DNA of 64,000 nt, taken from NCBI GenBank assembly GCA_034421095.1, contig DAOUKR010000036.1, positions 36,150 through 100,149 of the forward strand. Reading direction: 5' to 3'. Shown here one piece after another: positions 50,524-58,810 of this stretch (position 1 is its first letter; each line of letters starts with the position of its first letter). Made by a program: the position numbers and the translations under genes. Origin of the DNA: JAGWBG01 sp034421095 (GTDB taxonomy: Bacteria > Chloroflexota > Dehalococcoidia > Lucifugimonadales > JAGWBF01). The notes beneath the pieces were generated by a model. The model made no database searches. It worked only from the letters and a program-made list of their open reading frames with translations, and was not told the origin of the DNA.

Positions 50524-50761
50524 TGCTCGCAAAATAGTGTACTCCATTAATTATTCTTTGTAGCAGGAGTCTTCTACCACCCAGACTTTCTAGCCGAAGG
50601 AGCAAGTCGAGCTGGTCGTAGTAATCACTGATGTCAACAGAGACTCTACTAGCTAGTTCCCATAAAGTATAAGCGTTCTTTGGGTCAGTATCCAGAACAT
50701 CAAGGATAAAGGCATCCAGTGGATCAAGGTTCCGGTCAAAAAGCTCTCTTGAGATAGGCAT
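50510..50761 (-). CDS. Small winged-helix-like protein
   Basis: 83 residues. NAYTLWELASRVSVDISDYY and LLLRLESLGGRRLLLQRIIN, followed by GVHYFASIKQP, read like a winged-helix DNA-binding unit: helix-turn-helix, then a beta wing. It might regulate the opposite small gene, whose end it overlaps. No family name can be given. ATG start without strong ribosome site. Confidence 0.5.
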   Translation of the reverse strand: MPISRELFDRNLDPLDAFILDVLDTDPKNAYTLWELASRVSVDISDYYDQLDLLLRLESLGGRRLLLQRIINGVHYFASIKQP

Positions 50762-50922
50762 CCCTTAACCTCTGGCGGTAGCTTGGACTTCCTGCTGGCC
50801 GCGATCTAGGCACATAATAGCAGACACAGAATGTTGCGTCCACGCCGCTCTTCATAGAGACATTGACAGTACACTACGCCATGAGTAGACTCACCCCATA
50901 ATCCTCGGCTAAGGAGCGAACG

Positions 50923-52032
50923 ATGAAGAGCATAGAGATAGACCGTAATAAGCGCCTGGTAGAGGAGCCGGATAAGGGCCATAATCGCTGGCACCCTGAC
51001 ATCACCCCCGTACTGGAGGTGGAGCCCGGTGAGGAGGTGGTCATACAGACCCGCGACGCCCTGGACTGTCAGATAAAGTGGGGCATGGACGTTTCGGAAA
51101 TGGACAACATGGACGGCAAGGTGGCCCACGCCCTGACTGGACCAGTGTACGTTAAAGGGTCTAAACCCGGCGATATGCTGGAAATCGAGTTCCTTGACGT
51201 CATCCCTGAGAATTACGCTTGGACCTTCTTCAGGCCCGGAATCGGCTTTCTTCGAGACATCTTCCAGGAATCATACCTGGTCCACTGGGAAATCAAATAT
51301 GGCTGGGCGACCTCACCACAAATACCCAAGGTTCGGATTCCCCAAGGCTGCTTTATGGGAGTTTCGGGAATAGCGCCGTCTCATGCCCAACTGGAGACGT
51401 GGACGCGCCGTGAAGCCGAGTTGGCGGCGCGCGGGGGGCTGGCCTTCGCTCCCGATCCCCAGGACGCCATTCCAAGGATAGACTCCATCGCCAACACGGG
51501 ACTGCGGACCGGACCACCCAGGGAAAACTGCGGCAACGTGGATGCCAAGCAACTTACCAAAGGCTCTCGGCTCCTCATACCGGTCAATGTTGAAGGCGCC
51601 CTGTTTTCAACCGGGGATGCCCACTTTGCCCAGGGCGACGGTGAAGCCTGTATCGCCGCCGTGGAAATGAGTGCGACAACCGCGGTGAGTTTCAAGATAC
51701 ACGAGGGAGAGGCAGCCCGGCACAACATCCGATGGCCCAGGTTTGCCCATCCGGGATATTTCATCTCGCCTGAATGGGCAGCACCCCGCAATTTCATCGC
51801 CACCATGGGAATGCCCGTCACGGATGAAGGCGTCAACGACGGGGAGAACCTGACCCTGGCAGCCCAAAATGCACTGGTCAACATGATAGACCTGCTCCAA
51901 GAACGCGGCTACACCCGGCAGCAGGCGTACATCATCTGCAGCGTTGCCGTTGACCTGAAAATCAGCAACGCCGTTGACCTGCCCAATGTCACCGTATCCG
52001 CCTTCTTGCCGGAGGACATCTTCGAGGGATAG
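50923..52032 (+). CDS. Formamidase/acetamidase
   Basis: 369 residues of the FmdA/AmdA family, which hydrolyses formamide or acetamide to ammonia and the acid. Characteristic: VLEVEPGEEVVIQTRDALDC near residue 35, GPVYVKGSKPGDMLEIEFLD, FMGVSGIAPSHAQ, PPRENCGNVDAKQLTKGSRL, FSTGDAHFAQGDGEACIAAV and the C-terminal QAYIICSVAVDLKISNAVD. GGAGC lies before the ATG. It is followed, on the opposite strand, by a carrier gene that ends nine bases away. Confidence 0.93.
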   Translation: MKSIEIDRNKRLVEEPDKGHNRWHPDITPVLEVEPGEEVVIQTRDALDCQIKWGMDVSEMDNMDGKVAHALTGPVYVKGSKPGDMLEIEFLDVIPENYAWTFFRPGIGFLRDIFQESYLVHWEIKYGWATSPQIPKVRIPQGCFMGVSGIAPSHAQLETWTRREAELAARGGLAFAPDPQDAIPRIDSIANTGLRTGPPRENCGNVDAKQLTKGSRLLIPVNVEGALFSTGDAHFAQGDGEACIAAVEMSATTAVSFKIHEGEAARHNIRWPRFAHPGYFISPEWAAPRNFIATMGMPVTDEGVNDGENLTLAAQNALVNMIDLLQERGYTRQQAYIICSVAVDLKISNAVDLPNVTVSAFLPEDIFEG

Positions 52033-52040
52033 CAACCTAT

Positions 52041-53369
52041 TCACGTCCCCTGGCTCCCTCGACGGCCGTGACTTTGCTGACCTGGTGGCGTGGCATACAA
52101 CACCAGCAACGTCACCAGGGACGCACCGACGGCGAAGGTGATGAAGGGTATCCGGTAGCTGTCAGTAGCGTCGTACACGAAGCCGGAGATTATCGGGCCT
52201 AGGGCTTGGCCCGTGATTTGGACGGGCAGCGTGACACCACGTATGCTACCCAGGTATTGACGGCCATAGTAGTCCGCCCATGCCAATCTCAACAACACGT
52301 GCAGACCCCCCACACCAACACCCAGTATTGCTGCGGATGCCACTCCGCCGGCCAGCGATTCGCTCACCAGCGTCGCTATAGCTCCAATTCCGACTGCAAG
52401 GCCCGACAGTGCCAGGAGAAAGCGGACCGGCACACGCTGGGCCAGGCTGGACCATAGCAGGCCCGCCGGCACTTGTGAAAGGGCAAAAACGCTCACGGTT
52501 ATCGCAGCAGCCGTTCCGGAAAGGCCCTGTTCGAGATAGTGGGGGGCCTGGTGAAGGCTAACCCCGGCCTGTACCATGAAACCCGCGCCGGAGAAGACCG
52601 CCAGCATCCAGAAAGCCCTGGTGTTCAATGCCTGACGCAGGGTGAGGCTCACTTCTTCTCCCAGAGCAACCACTCTATCTCCAGGCCTGCGACGGGATAC
52701 GACGGTATCTCCTGTCCGGGCCTTGTCACGGCCAGGGTCGGCCTCCAACCCCAGGTCCTCCGGCCTTCTGACCAACAGAAACAGTGCCGGCAGGACGGCG
52801 ATGGAGAGTGTGTAAATCCCCAGTGACGCCCAGGCAGTACGCCAGTTCCAGGCCGAGATGATTAGCTGCGCCACCAGGGGCATCAGCGCCAGCCCCGTTC
52901 CCTGGCTGACGTTCAGCAGTGCCAGGGCGAAGGCACGACGCCGGATGAACCAGTTGCTAATTGCCGTGGATGTTCCCAGTTCCAGGGGACTGGTGAACGC
53001 CATCCTCCCCGGCACGTACAACGCGTAGAAAGCCCACGAGTGTCCTATGAACGAAAGCCCCAGCGCACAGGCACCTGCCACTGCTCCTCCGGCTGCGACT
53101 ACTGCGGCGGACCCGTAGCGGTCAATCCACCATCCTATCAGAGGCGATATGGCAACGGCGCAAATGCCCCCGAGGCTGACGGCGGTGGAGAAAAGCCCGC
53201 GAGACCAGCCGAATTGCTCCGTCATCGGCACCAGGAATACCGACAGTGTTGCAACGGCCATCACAGGCCGTGATGAATAGCTGGACAGGGCGGACACGGA
53301 GAGGATTACCCATCCGTAGTAGAACGGGAGTGAAGCGGCCAAACGGTCCTGCAGCGCTCTGGCTAACAT
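52041..53369 (-). CDS. MFS transporter
   Basis: 442 residues with twelve predicted helices. The MCT/OFA-type N-terminus FYYGWVILSVSALSSYSSRP and the loop SPLIGWWIDRYGSAAVVAAG (A-like motif, degenerate D-x-x-G-R-R), then PGRMAFTSPLELGTSTAISN and FIRRRAFALALLNVSQGTGL, are typical of the oxalate/formate and monocarboxylate branch. A central cytoplasmic loop (about residues 205-235) is charged. It probably imports a small carboxylate. Adjacent to the formamidase gene, convergent. Confidence 0.9.
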   Translation of the reverse strand: MLARALQDRLAASLPFYYGWVILSVSALSSYSSRPVMAVATLSVFLVPMTEQFGWSRGLFSTAVSLGGICAVAISPLIGWWIDRYGSAAVVAAGGAVAGACALGLSFIGHSWAFYALYVPGRMAFTSPLELGTSTAISNWFIRRRAFALALLNVSQGTGLALMPLVAQLIISAWNWRTAWASLGIYTLSIAVLPALFLLVRRPEDLGLEADPGRDKARTGDTVVSRRRPGDRVVALGEEVSLTLRQALNTRAFWMLAVFSGAGFMVQAGVSLHQAPHYLEQGLSGTAAAITVSVFALSQVPAGLLWSSLAQRVPVRFLLALSGLAVGIGAIATLVSESLAGGVASAAILGVGVGGLHVLLRLAWADYYGRQYLGSIRGVTLPVQITGQALGPIISGFVYDATDSYRIPFITFAVGASLVTLLVLYATPPGQQSHGRRGSQGT

Positions 53370-53453
53370 GGAAGCGCCGACTCCCCACGCCCCGGGAATG
53401 GCGGACTGGATTGCGGGGCATCAGAGGAATCTAATGGACTGAGGGATATAGAG

Positions 53454-53495
53454 ATACACAAGGCCCCAGGTTGGATGGCCTGGGGCCTTGTGTAT
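53454..53495 (-). terminator. Strong hairpin terminator
   Basis: A perfect 17-base-pair inverted repeat (53454-53470 with 53479-53495; GC-rich core CAAGGCCCCAGG) with an eight-base loop lies 26 bases after the nitroreductase stop. It lacks a clean U tract on either strand, though the minus-strand side is moderately T-rich. It probably terminates the nitroreductase transcript. Confidence 0.65.
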
Positions 53496-53521
53496 AATCG
53501 GTATTTGAGGGCGGCCAGTGT

Positions 53522-54820
53522 TCAGCCTTGGTTGCCGAATCTGTTGTAGGAGCTTACTTCCGAGGGCGGGAGACGGTCCGGGGGACCAAATCTCCCTCTG
53601 GGATAGCCCACCGGCGTGAGCATAACGGTCTCTACGTGGTCGGGGATTCCCAGCAACTCCTTAATCTGCGGCTCTCTCGCTATGTGGGTTGTGGTCAAAC
53701 GAGTCCCCAGACCCAGCGCCCGGCCAGCCAGGAAAAGGTTTTGAATGGCCAGCCAGATGGAGGAGGCGTAACGGTCCCTGTTGATTGGTTCGTCGGCATT
53801 GTAGGGGACAAAGCCTCGCTTGTGGTCAACACACACCAACATCAGTGCCGGAGACTCGTGGATGTGATTGGCTAGGTATCGGGCGAACTGGTACACCCTC
53901 GGCTCATCCGGAGGGCCTTCAGGGCTTCCGCCCCGGGACCCCAACCACTGCTCCCGGTAGTGGCGACTGACCTCGGATACCAGGTCCGGCTCGGTGATGA
54001 CCATGAACTCCCAAGCCTGGCAGTTGGCGCCGCTTGGGGCCTTGGTGGCCGCCTCAATCATTTTGTTAATGGCCTCAACGGGAACAGGATCGGACTTGTA
54101 CCGGGTCATCTGCCTCTGGGTATTCATGGCTTCCATCAACCCGACTTCCGTACTGACGCCGTCGGTCTTGAAGTTGCCATTGGCCCTGTTGCCCCAACGG
54201 TTATAGTGGGTGAACTGGGAGGCGGGCATACGGTCGGCAGGGCCGAACCTCCCTCTGGGGTATCCAAGTGGACTGAGGACTACTGACTCCATATAGTCGG
54301 GAAGTCCCAATAGCTCCCTTACTTCCTTGTCCCTGCGGCCTATGCCACATATTCGGGTTCCAAGGCCCTGGGCACGGGCTGCCAGGAACATGTTCTGAAT
54401 CGCCAGCCAAAGGGAGGACGCATAGCGACCGGGCACTATAGGCTCTCCGGGCGTATAGGGCATGTAGCCCCGGCTGTGGTCGGCACATGCAATCAGCAGC
54501 GCCGGCGATTCGTGGATGTGGTTGGCAAGATAGCGGGCAAACTGATACACTCGCGACTCGCCCGGGGGAGACTTCTCACCCGCTACGCCCCCGCCAGTGT
54601 TCGCTATCCACTGCTCCCGGTAATGTCTTCCAACTTCCTCCACCAGGTTGCGGTCGGTAATAGCCACGAAGTGCCACGGTTGGGCGTTGCCGCCATTGGG
54701 GGCCTTGGTTGCCGCCTCAATGACCTTATCTATGGCCTCCTTGGGTACCGGGTCGGTCTTGTACCGTGTAAACTGCCTCTGACTATATACTCCATCGAAG
54801 AAATTGATGTCCTCAGGCAT
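53522..54820 (-). CDS. Tandem double nitroreductase
   Basis: About 432 residues: two nitroreductase-family domains in one chain. Domain 1 (residues 1-210) and domain 2 (about 215-432) repeat the same signatures: VYSQRQFTRYKTDPVPKEAI / AMNTQRQMTRYKSDPVPVEA; ATKAPNGGNAQPWHFVAITD / ATKAPSGANCQAWEFMVITE; RVYQFARYLANHIHESPALL in both; LSPLGYPRGRFGPADRMP / LTPVGYPRGRFGPPDRLP. Nitroreductases work as FMN homodimers, so this fusion is a built-in dimer. ATG 54820 with GGAGGGGAG upstream; a longer start would add 18 unlikely residues. Possible targets: nitro or enone groups. Confidence 0.92.
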   Translation of the reverse strand: MPEDINFFDGVYSQRQFTRYKTDPVPKEAIDKVIEAATKAPNGGNAQPWHFVAITDRNLVEEVGRHYREQWIANTGGGVAGEKSPPGESRVYQFARYLANHIHESPALLIACADHSRGYMPYTPGEPIVPGRYASSLWLAIQNMFLAARAQGLGTRICGIGRRDKEVRELLGLPDYMESVVLSPLGYPRGRFGPADRMPASQFTHYNRWGNRANGNFKTDGVSTEVGLMEAMNTQRQMTRYKSDPVPVEAINKMIEAATKAPSGANCQAWEFMVITEPDLVSEVSRHYREQWLGSRGGSPEGPPDEPRVYQFARYLANHIHESPALMLVCVDHKRGFVPYNADEPINRDRYASSIWLAIQNLFLAGRALGLGTRLTTTHIAREPQIKELLGIPDHVETVMLTPVGYPRGRFGPPDRLPPSEVSSYNRFGNQG

Positions 54821-54959
54821 ATAATCTCCCCTCCTTTGCACAATTATGGAATCGTCAGCATCATTATACGTCACTGGTCAAGAGAATACCCGTGCGCAGC
54901 ACCTCATCGGAGACCTTTGCGTGACTTATAACGATGCTCCTTGTTCCTGCCTATGACGG

Positions 54960-55085
54960 GCCGAGCCCTGTCATTCCGAGTCCGCCTGTGGCGGACGAGG
55001 AATCTAGGGCATTTCATCTTATACCGGAGTGTATATTCCCGTTTTCACCCTCCAGAGGCGGGCAGGCGGGAATACAGGTATCTCC
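54960..55085. repeat. Palindromic dispersed repeats in the nitroreductase-VOC gap
   Basis: In the non-coding gap 54821-55221, GTCATTCCGAGTCCGCC...GGCGGACGAGGAATC (about 54971-55005) forms a nested hairpin. TATTCCCG...CGGGAATA (about 55033-55077) forms a second around a 30-base loop. Both belong to the same GTCATTCC/GGAATC family found at 2.3, 55.7, 57.3 and 58.8 kb. No gene is seen in the rest of the gap. Confidence 0.7.
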
Positions 55086-55221
55086 CTTGGGAGCCAACCA
55101 TTGAGTCTTGCACTTGCCCATGCCAAGGCCCCCTCATTGACATCCCAGGGGAGAATCGCTAGAGTAAAATAGAACAGGATCACTCGCCAGGACGCATCGA
55201 AGTTTATGGGGAGGTGGCGAC

Positions 55222-55599
55222 ATGGCTACGTTTCTTGACCACACCATAGTGCCGGTCAGGGATAGAGAAGAGGCCGTGGAGTTCTATACCAGGATTTTCG
55301 GTTTCGAGGACCTGGGAGAGGTCGGCCCCTTCCTGGCGGTCAGGGTCAACGATACCCTCAACCTGGACTTTCGCCAGTCCGATGACATTCGAGGTATTCA
55401 CTACGCCTTCGCCATGGAACCCGATGAGTTTGAGGAGGTCTTTCGGAGGGTCCGGGAGTCCGGCATAGCCTACGGAGATGGCCCATATAGTGCGGACAAC
55501 ATGAAAGGTCCCGATATGACTACTGGAGCCAAGGGACTGGGGAAGGCGGTCTACTTCAAAGACCCGAGTGGTCACGGCCTGGAAATCAAGACCTATTGA
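55222..55599 (+). CDS. VOC-family protein (glyoxalase/dioxygenase-like)
   Basis: 125 residues, one vicinal-oxygen-chelate module pair: LDHTIVPVRDREEAVEFYTR, RIFGFEDLGEVGPFLAVRVN, HYAFAMEPDEFEEVFRRVRE and KAVYFKDPSGHGLEIKTY. Metal ligands are probably the early His (residue 7) and the late His or Glu. It could be a small lyase, isomerase or dioxygenase; the substrate is unknown. GGGGAGG lies eight bases before the ATG. It is the only plus-strand gene in a minus-strand catabolic stretch. Confidence 0.9.
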   Translation: MATFLDHTIVPVRDREEAVEFYTRIFGFEDLGEVGPFLAVRVNDTLNLDFRQSDDIRGIHYAFAMEPDEFEEVFRRVRESGIAYGDGPYSADNMKGPDMTTGAKGLGKAVYFKDPSGHGLEIKTY

Positions 55600-55657
55600 T
55601 AGCCCGTCTCCTCCTACTTTGTTCCCAATCCAACCCTGGGCAGCCCCAGCCGTCATT

Positions 55658-55684
55658 CCGGCGAAAGCCGGAATCCACCGGCTT
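55658..55684. repeat. Short hairpin repeat GTCATTCCGGC-GAAA-GCCGGAAT
   Basis: Bases 55662-55680 form a perfect hairpin (ATTCCGGC with GCCGGAAT around a GAAA tetraloop), the cleanest copy of the GTCATTCC family. On either side lie the direct repeats CAATCCAACCCTG (55626 and 55687). It sits between the convergent VOC and dienelactone hydrolase genes and could also serve as a transcription stop. Confidence 0.7.
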
Positions 55685-55707
55685 TCAATCCAACCCTGTG
55701 CAATCTC

Positions 55708-56430
55708 CTAGGCAGAAGCCGTCACATTGTCCAGATGCTTCTCGAAGAAGGCGAGGGTCTTGGGCCATGCGTCCTGGGCAGCCACGGCATGGTAGTTGTT
55801 ACCCCCTGTGGTCATGAAGGCGTGCTTGGCCCCGGCGTAGGAGTGGAACTCATGCACCTTCCCAAGTCTAGTAAGCTCCGCGTCCATCTTCTGCACATCT
55901 TCAGGCGACGGGTTAGCGTCATCCTCTCCAAATAGCCCGATTAGCGGACAATGTATCTCCGATGTCCGGTCAAAGGGCGCCGGGCCGTCTCCCCAGGGCA
56001 CCATCACGCTGGCTGCATAGTAGGCCGCCCCGGCTTTGAGATGTGGGTTTATTCCCGACATCATGTAGACAACCCGTCCACCCATGCAGAATCCAACGAT
56101 TCCCAGCCCCTCGCCGTCAACCGACCGATGTCCCCTCAGGAAGTCTATAGTAGCATTCACGTCATTGATGATGTTGACATCCAGAAGCCTGGCCCTTCGT
56201 GTTGGGCCATCGTCCTGGCAGTCCGGGCCGTCACGATGGTACAGCTCAGGGGCCACTCCCACGTATCCGGCGCTGGCCAGACGCTCCGTGATTTCCCGCA
56301 GAAAATCGTCAATCCCTGCCTGGCCCTGAATGACTACGACCGCCGGAAATGGCCCGGTCCCTTCAGGTACGCTTACGTGGAACCTCATGTCGTTATCGTC
56401 TACTTTTATGCTCTCCCAAAACGATGCCAT
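55708..56430 (-). CDS. Dienelactone hydrolase family protein
   Basis: About 240 residues, alpha/beta hydrolase of the DLH type with a cysteine nucleophile: LGIVGFCMGGRVVYMMSG (Cys in GFCMGG), acid in LFGEDDANPSPEDVQ, histidine in YAGAKHAFMTTGGNNYH. VVVIQGQAGIDDFLREITER precedes. It would open lactone rings or hydrolyse small esters in catabolism of ring-fission products. ATG 56430 with GGAGAT six bases upstream. It follows the SDR gene by 37 bases. Confidence 0.93.
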   Translation of the reverse strand: MASFWESIKVDDNDMRFHVSVPEGTGPFPAVVVIQGQAGIDDFLREITERLASAGYVGVAPELYHRDGPDCQDDGPTRRARLLDVNIINDVNATIDFLRGHRSVDGEGLGIVGFCMGGRVVYMMSGINPHLKAGAAYYAASVMVPWGDGPAPFDRTSEIHCPLIGLFGEDDANPSPEDVQKMDAELTRLGKVHEFHSYAGAKHAFMTTGGNNYHAVAAQDAWPKTLAFFEKHLDNVTASA

Positions 56431-56467
56431 CCCCAAATCTCCTTTCTATGGACCGACGGTGGGCCGG

Positions 56468-57262
56468 CTAGTAGTATATCCCCAAGCCCCCGCCACCATC
56501 CACCGCTATGGTCTGGCCGGTGACGGCAATAGCCTTGTTGGAGGCCAGGTACACTACGGTGGCGGCTATCTCCTCCGGCTCAATCAGACGCCCAATCGGG
56601 ATGCCGCTCCCCGAACGGCGTGTCTCCTCCTCCACACTGGTATCGGCATCCCTGGCCCGTCTCTCGATAATCATGGCCAGCCTTGGGGTCCTGGTCCCGC
56701 CGGGGTGTATGCAGTTGACCAGGATTCCATCCCTGGCGAACTGGTTGGAGAGGTTCTTGGAGAGGTTGGACACGGCGGAGTTGGTCACGCCGCTACTCAT
56801 GGTAAGCTCACCGCTGCTCCTGGCGGCCATGCCACCGATATTTATAATTCGACCGCCGCCCCGTCTCTGCATGTGAGGGATAGCCTCCCGTGCACACCGG
56901 ATATAGCCCATCACCTTCACGTTAATGTGATTATTCCAGTCCTCGTCGGCAAGCTCCATGAACGGTGCGGCCGCAGCATTCACCGCATTGTTGACCAGAA
57001 TATCGAGTCCGCCGTACTCGGCGACGGTAGATGCAACCAAACCCTTTATGTCATCGGGAACGGTCATGTCTGCCCTGACGGGCAAGACCTTGCGGCCCGT
57101 CTTGGCCCGTATCTCCGCCGCAGCCTCCTCAAGGGCTTCCATGCCCCGGGCGCAGATGGCGAGGTCCGCTCCTTCGCTGGCCAGGGCCAAGGCCGTTGCC
57201 CTGCCTATGCCCATGCTGGCCCCAGTAACCATGGCAACTTTATCCTGTAATCCCAGGTCCAT
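56468..57262 (-). CDS. SDR-family protein lacking the catalytic triad
   Basis: 264 residues with an intact NAD-binding motif VTGASMGIGRATALALASEG and DILVNNAVNAAAAP. However, the catalytic stretch reads INIGGMAARSSGELTMSSGV then TNSAVSNLSKNLSNQF. At YxxxK there is S157-x3-N161, and the usual Ser (about 143) is Gly; Asn (about 114) remains. So the Ser-Tyr-Lys set is absent, and ordinary hydride chemistry is doubtful. The C-terminus VYLASNKAIAVTGQTIAVDG is normal. GGAGG precedes the ATG. It may bind ligands or use other residues. It sits between the dienelactone hydrolase and the 154-bp element. Confidence 0.88.
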   Translation of the reverse strand: MDLGLQDKVAMVTGASMGIGRATALALASEGADLAICARGMEALEEAAAEIRAKTGRKVLPVRADMTVPDDIKGLVASTVAEYGGLDILVNNAVNAAAAPFMELADEDWNNHINVKVMGYIRCAREAIPHMQRRGGGRIINIGGMAARSSGELTMSSGVTNSAVSNLSKNLSNQFARDGILVNCIHPGGTRTPRLAMIIERRARDADTSVEEETRRSGSGIPIGRLIEPEEIAATVVYLASNKAIAVTGQTIAVDGGGGLGIYY

Positions 57263-57291
57263 ACATCCCTCCGGCTCTGTAGTATCTAAGA

Positions 57292-57445
57292 AACCTCTGA
57301 ATGAGTGGGAAACGGCGACCCATCAACTCGTCATACTGGCGAAAGCCAGTATCCAGACTCTCCATCCGCCTGAGGCGGACTGGATTCCGGCCCAAAGCTT
57401 GCCCCGTTATTGATACGGGGCCGGAATGACGATTCTTCAGAGGTT
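57292..57445. mobile_element. 154-bp non-coding element with 10-bp terminal inverted repeats (MITE-like)
   Basis: AACCTCTGAA at 57292-57301 is the inverted complement of TTCAGAGGTT at 57436-57445. Between them lie nested palindromes: TACTGGC-gaaa-GCCAGTA, TCCGCC-tga-GGCGGA, CCCCGT...ACGGGG and ATTCCGGC...GCCGGAAT. It has no reading frame. The GTCATTCC motif inside it links it to the repeat copies at 2.3, 55 and 58.8 kb. It ends two bases before the stop codon of the next gene. A target-site duplication is not clearly seen. Confidence 0.55.
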
Positions 57446-57447
57446 GT

Positions 57448-58029
57448 TTAGCGCGGCCTCACCCAGGTCTCCGACCATGCGAGGGAGCAAGTGCTGCTCA
57501 CGTGCCCGCTCCTGTCCATAGGGAAGGGCCGGCCCTTTGCCGGCTTGCCGTTGACGGTTAGCTGCGCCTTCCGGGCAGGCACGTGGGTGTTGTACACGCC
57601 ATGAGGCCGACCGGGGGTGCTGCCCGGCTGGGAGCGGACCACAAAAGGCTCCACAAAATCGTACCAGGTCAGAGAAATCTCCGTATCCCCGGAGAAGACT
57701 TTTTCCGTGGAGAAGGACCTGACGTCGCCAGACCTCACGAAGCACGCATCAGCCACCGGCGTGCTTTCGTCGGCGAACCCCTCGTAGATGGTGCTCTCAA
57801 TCTCCCTCTGCAACCAGCGGACCAGCGCAACGTTGTCGGCGTAGATTCTGACCTGGTTGTCCGTAAGCTCGCTCTGTATGAAAAGGACGTGCCCGGGGCC
57901 AGCCGGAGAGTAGAGCACCCTCCAGTGACTGGAGCGGGTCGTCAGTGGGCCGCCCTCCTGCTCACCGAGGCGAATATACGAGTTTTCACCTGTGAGGCGG
58001 ACCTCGTTGGGGTCTACGGGACTTACCAT
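57448..58029 (-). CDS. Protein of unknown function
   Basis: 193 residues, GGAGG seven bases before the ATG. No named family recognised. The sequence is beta-rich: GENSYIRLGEQEGGPLTTRS, HWRVLYSPAGPGHVLFIQSE, YADNVALVRWLQREIEST, KVFSGDTEISLTWYDFVEPF and HGVYNTHVPARKAQLTVNGK; a jelly-roll or lipocalin-like fold is possible. No signal peptide. It lies 34 bases from the next gene in the minus-strand run that starts at the CaiB genes, so a part in the same catabolism is likely. The C-terminal Trp-rich end (SLAWSETWVRPR) is unusual. Confidence 0.7.
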   Translation of the reverse strand: MVSPVDPNEVRLTGENSYIRLGEQEGGPLTTRSSHWRVLYSPAGPGHVLFIQSELTDNQVRIYADNVALVRWLQREIESTIYEGFADESTPVADACFVRSGDVRSFSTEKVFSGDTEISLTWYDFVEPFVVRSQPGSTPGRPHGVYNTHVPARKAQLTVNGKPAKGRPFPMDRSGHVSSTCSLAWSETWVRPR

Positions 58030-58063
58030 AGCAGCTACCTCCTATTTAATTACGCTTGACCCC

Positions 58064-58741
58064 CTAGTCCCTGGGCCATATACGTCTGGCAGATATGGCG
58101 AACAGCACTTCCAAGGCATCGTGCATCCGCCCATCTTGTTTCCAGCGGGGCGAGTGCTTTCCCAACTCATACATCGCCTTTCCCGGGTCACCATGGTCGG
58201 TCTCGTACAGGGCCAGATACTTCCCACGGGTCGCCTGGGGGTCCTGACTCTCGAATCGGTAGGCTGTGTGGTATAGCCCCGTGTCGAGAACGTCGGGTAT
58301 GTGAGTATCGTTGTACCAGTTGTTAAACTCGTCCTCCCGGTCGGCATCCGTACAGTTAGACAACACCGCCAATATTCCACGTACGGAACGGCTGGAACTG
58401 CGGAACTCACCTCCCAGCCTCTTGAAGGTGCTCACCAGCACGTTGTCTATCAGGGGAGTGACGCGGCCTTGCGCTCTCACTATGTCAAGAGCCTCTCGTT
58501 CCGTTGACACGGCTTTCGCCAGGTTCTCCCAGTTAGTTTCATAGAGGGCGATGTACCTGCCTTCTCCGGGTTTGACATTGGTACTGGTATTGGCAAAGCG
58601 GGTGGCGTGGCTGTATATACCCGGAGCGGTCACATCCGGCAGATGAATATGGTTATACCAGTCATTGAACTCCCGCTCTCTGGACAGGTCCTTGCAGCTG
58701 GTCATCGCAAACATCAGCCCATTAGGATAACGCCCTTCCAT
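58064..58741 (-). CDS. Duplicated ferredoxin-like (EthD/Dabb-type) protein
   Basis: 225 residues made of two copies of a ferredoxin-like unit. Copy 1: SREREFNDWYNHIHLPDVTA, GIYSHATRFAN, GRYIALYETNWENLAKAV. Copy 2: DREDEFNNWYNDTHIPDVLD, GLYHTAYRFES, GKYLALYETDHGDPGKAM. The FNxWYNxxHIPDVL signature occurs in proteins of the EthD/Dabb kind with uncertain roles in degradation pathways. The two copies may form one pseudo-dimer. It precedes the unknown gene 57448-58029 in a likely operon with CaiB transferases upstream. Confidence 0.8.
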   Translation of the reverse strand: MEGRYPNGLMFAMTSCKDLSREREFNDWYNHIHLPDVTAPGIYSHATRFANTSTNVKPGEGRYIALYETNWENLAKAVSTEREALDIVRAQGRVTPLIDNVLVSTFKRLGGEFRSSSRSVRGILAVLSNCTDADREDEFNNWYNDTHIPDVLDTGLYHTAYRFESQDPQATRGKYLALYETDHGDPGKAMYELGKHSPRWKQDGRMHDALEVLFAISARRIWPRD

Positions 58742-58810
58742 GCTTGAGACCCCCCTACTCTTATTTCGCGCTTATACTCACACGTTATCGAGTTTCTGTA
58801 CCAACCCTAC

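Noticed and set aside
56330..57250. 306-codon plus-strand frame antisense to the SDR gene
   Set aside because: The SDR on the other strand has a recognisable Rossmann motif and a good ribosome site; the antisense frame shows no family pattern.
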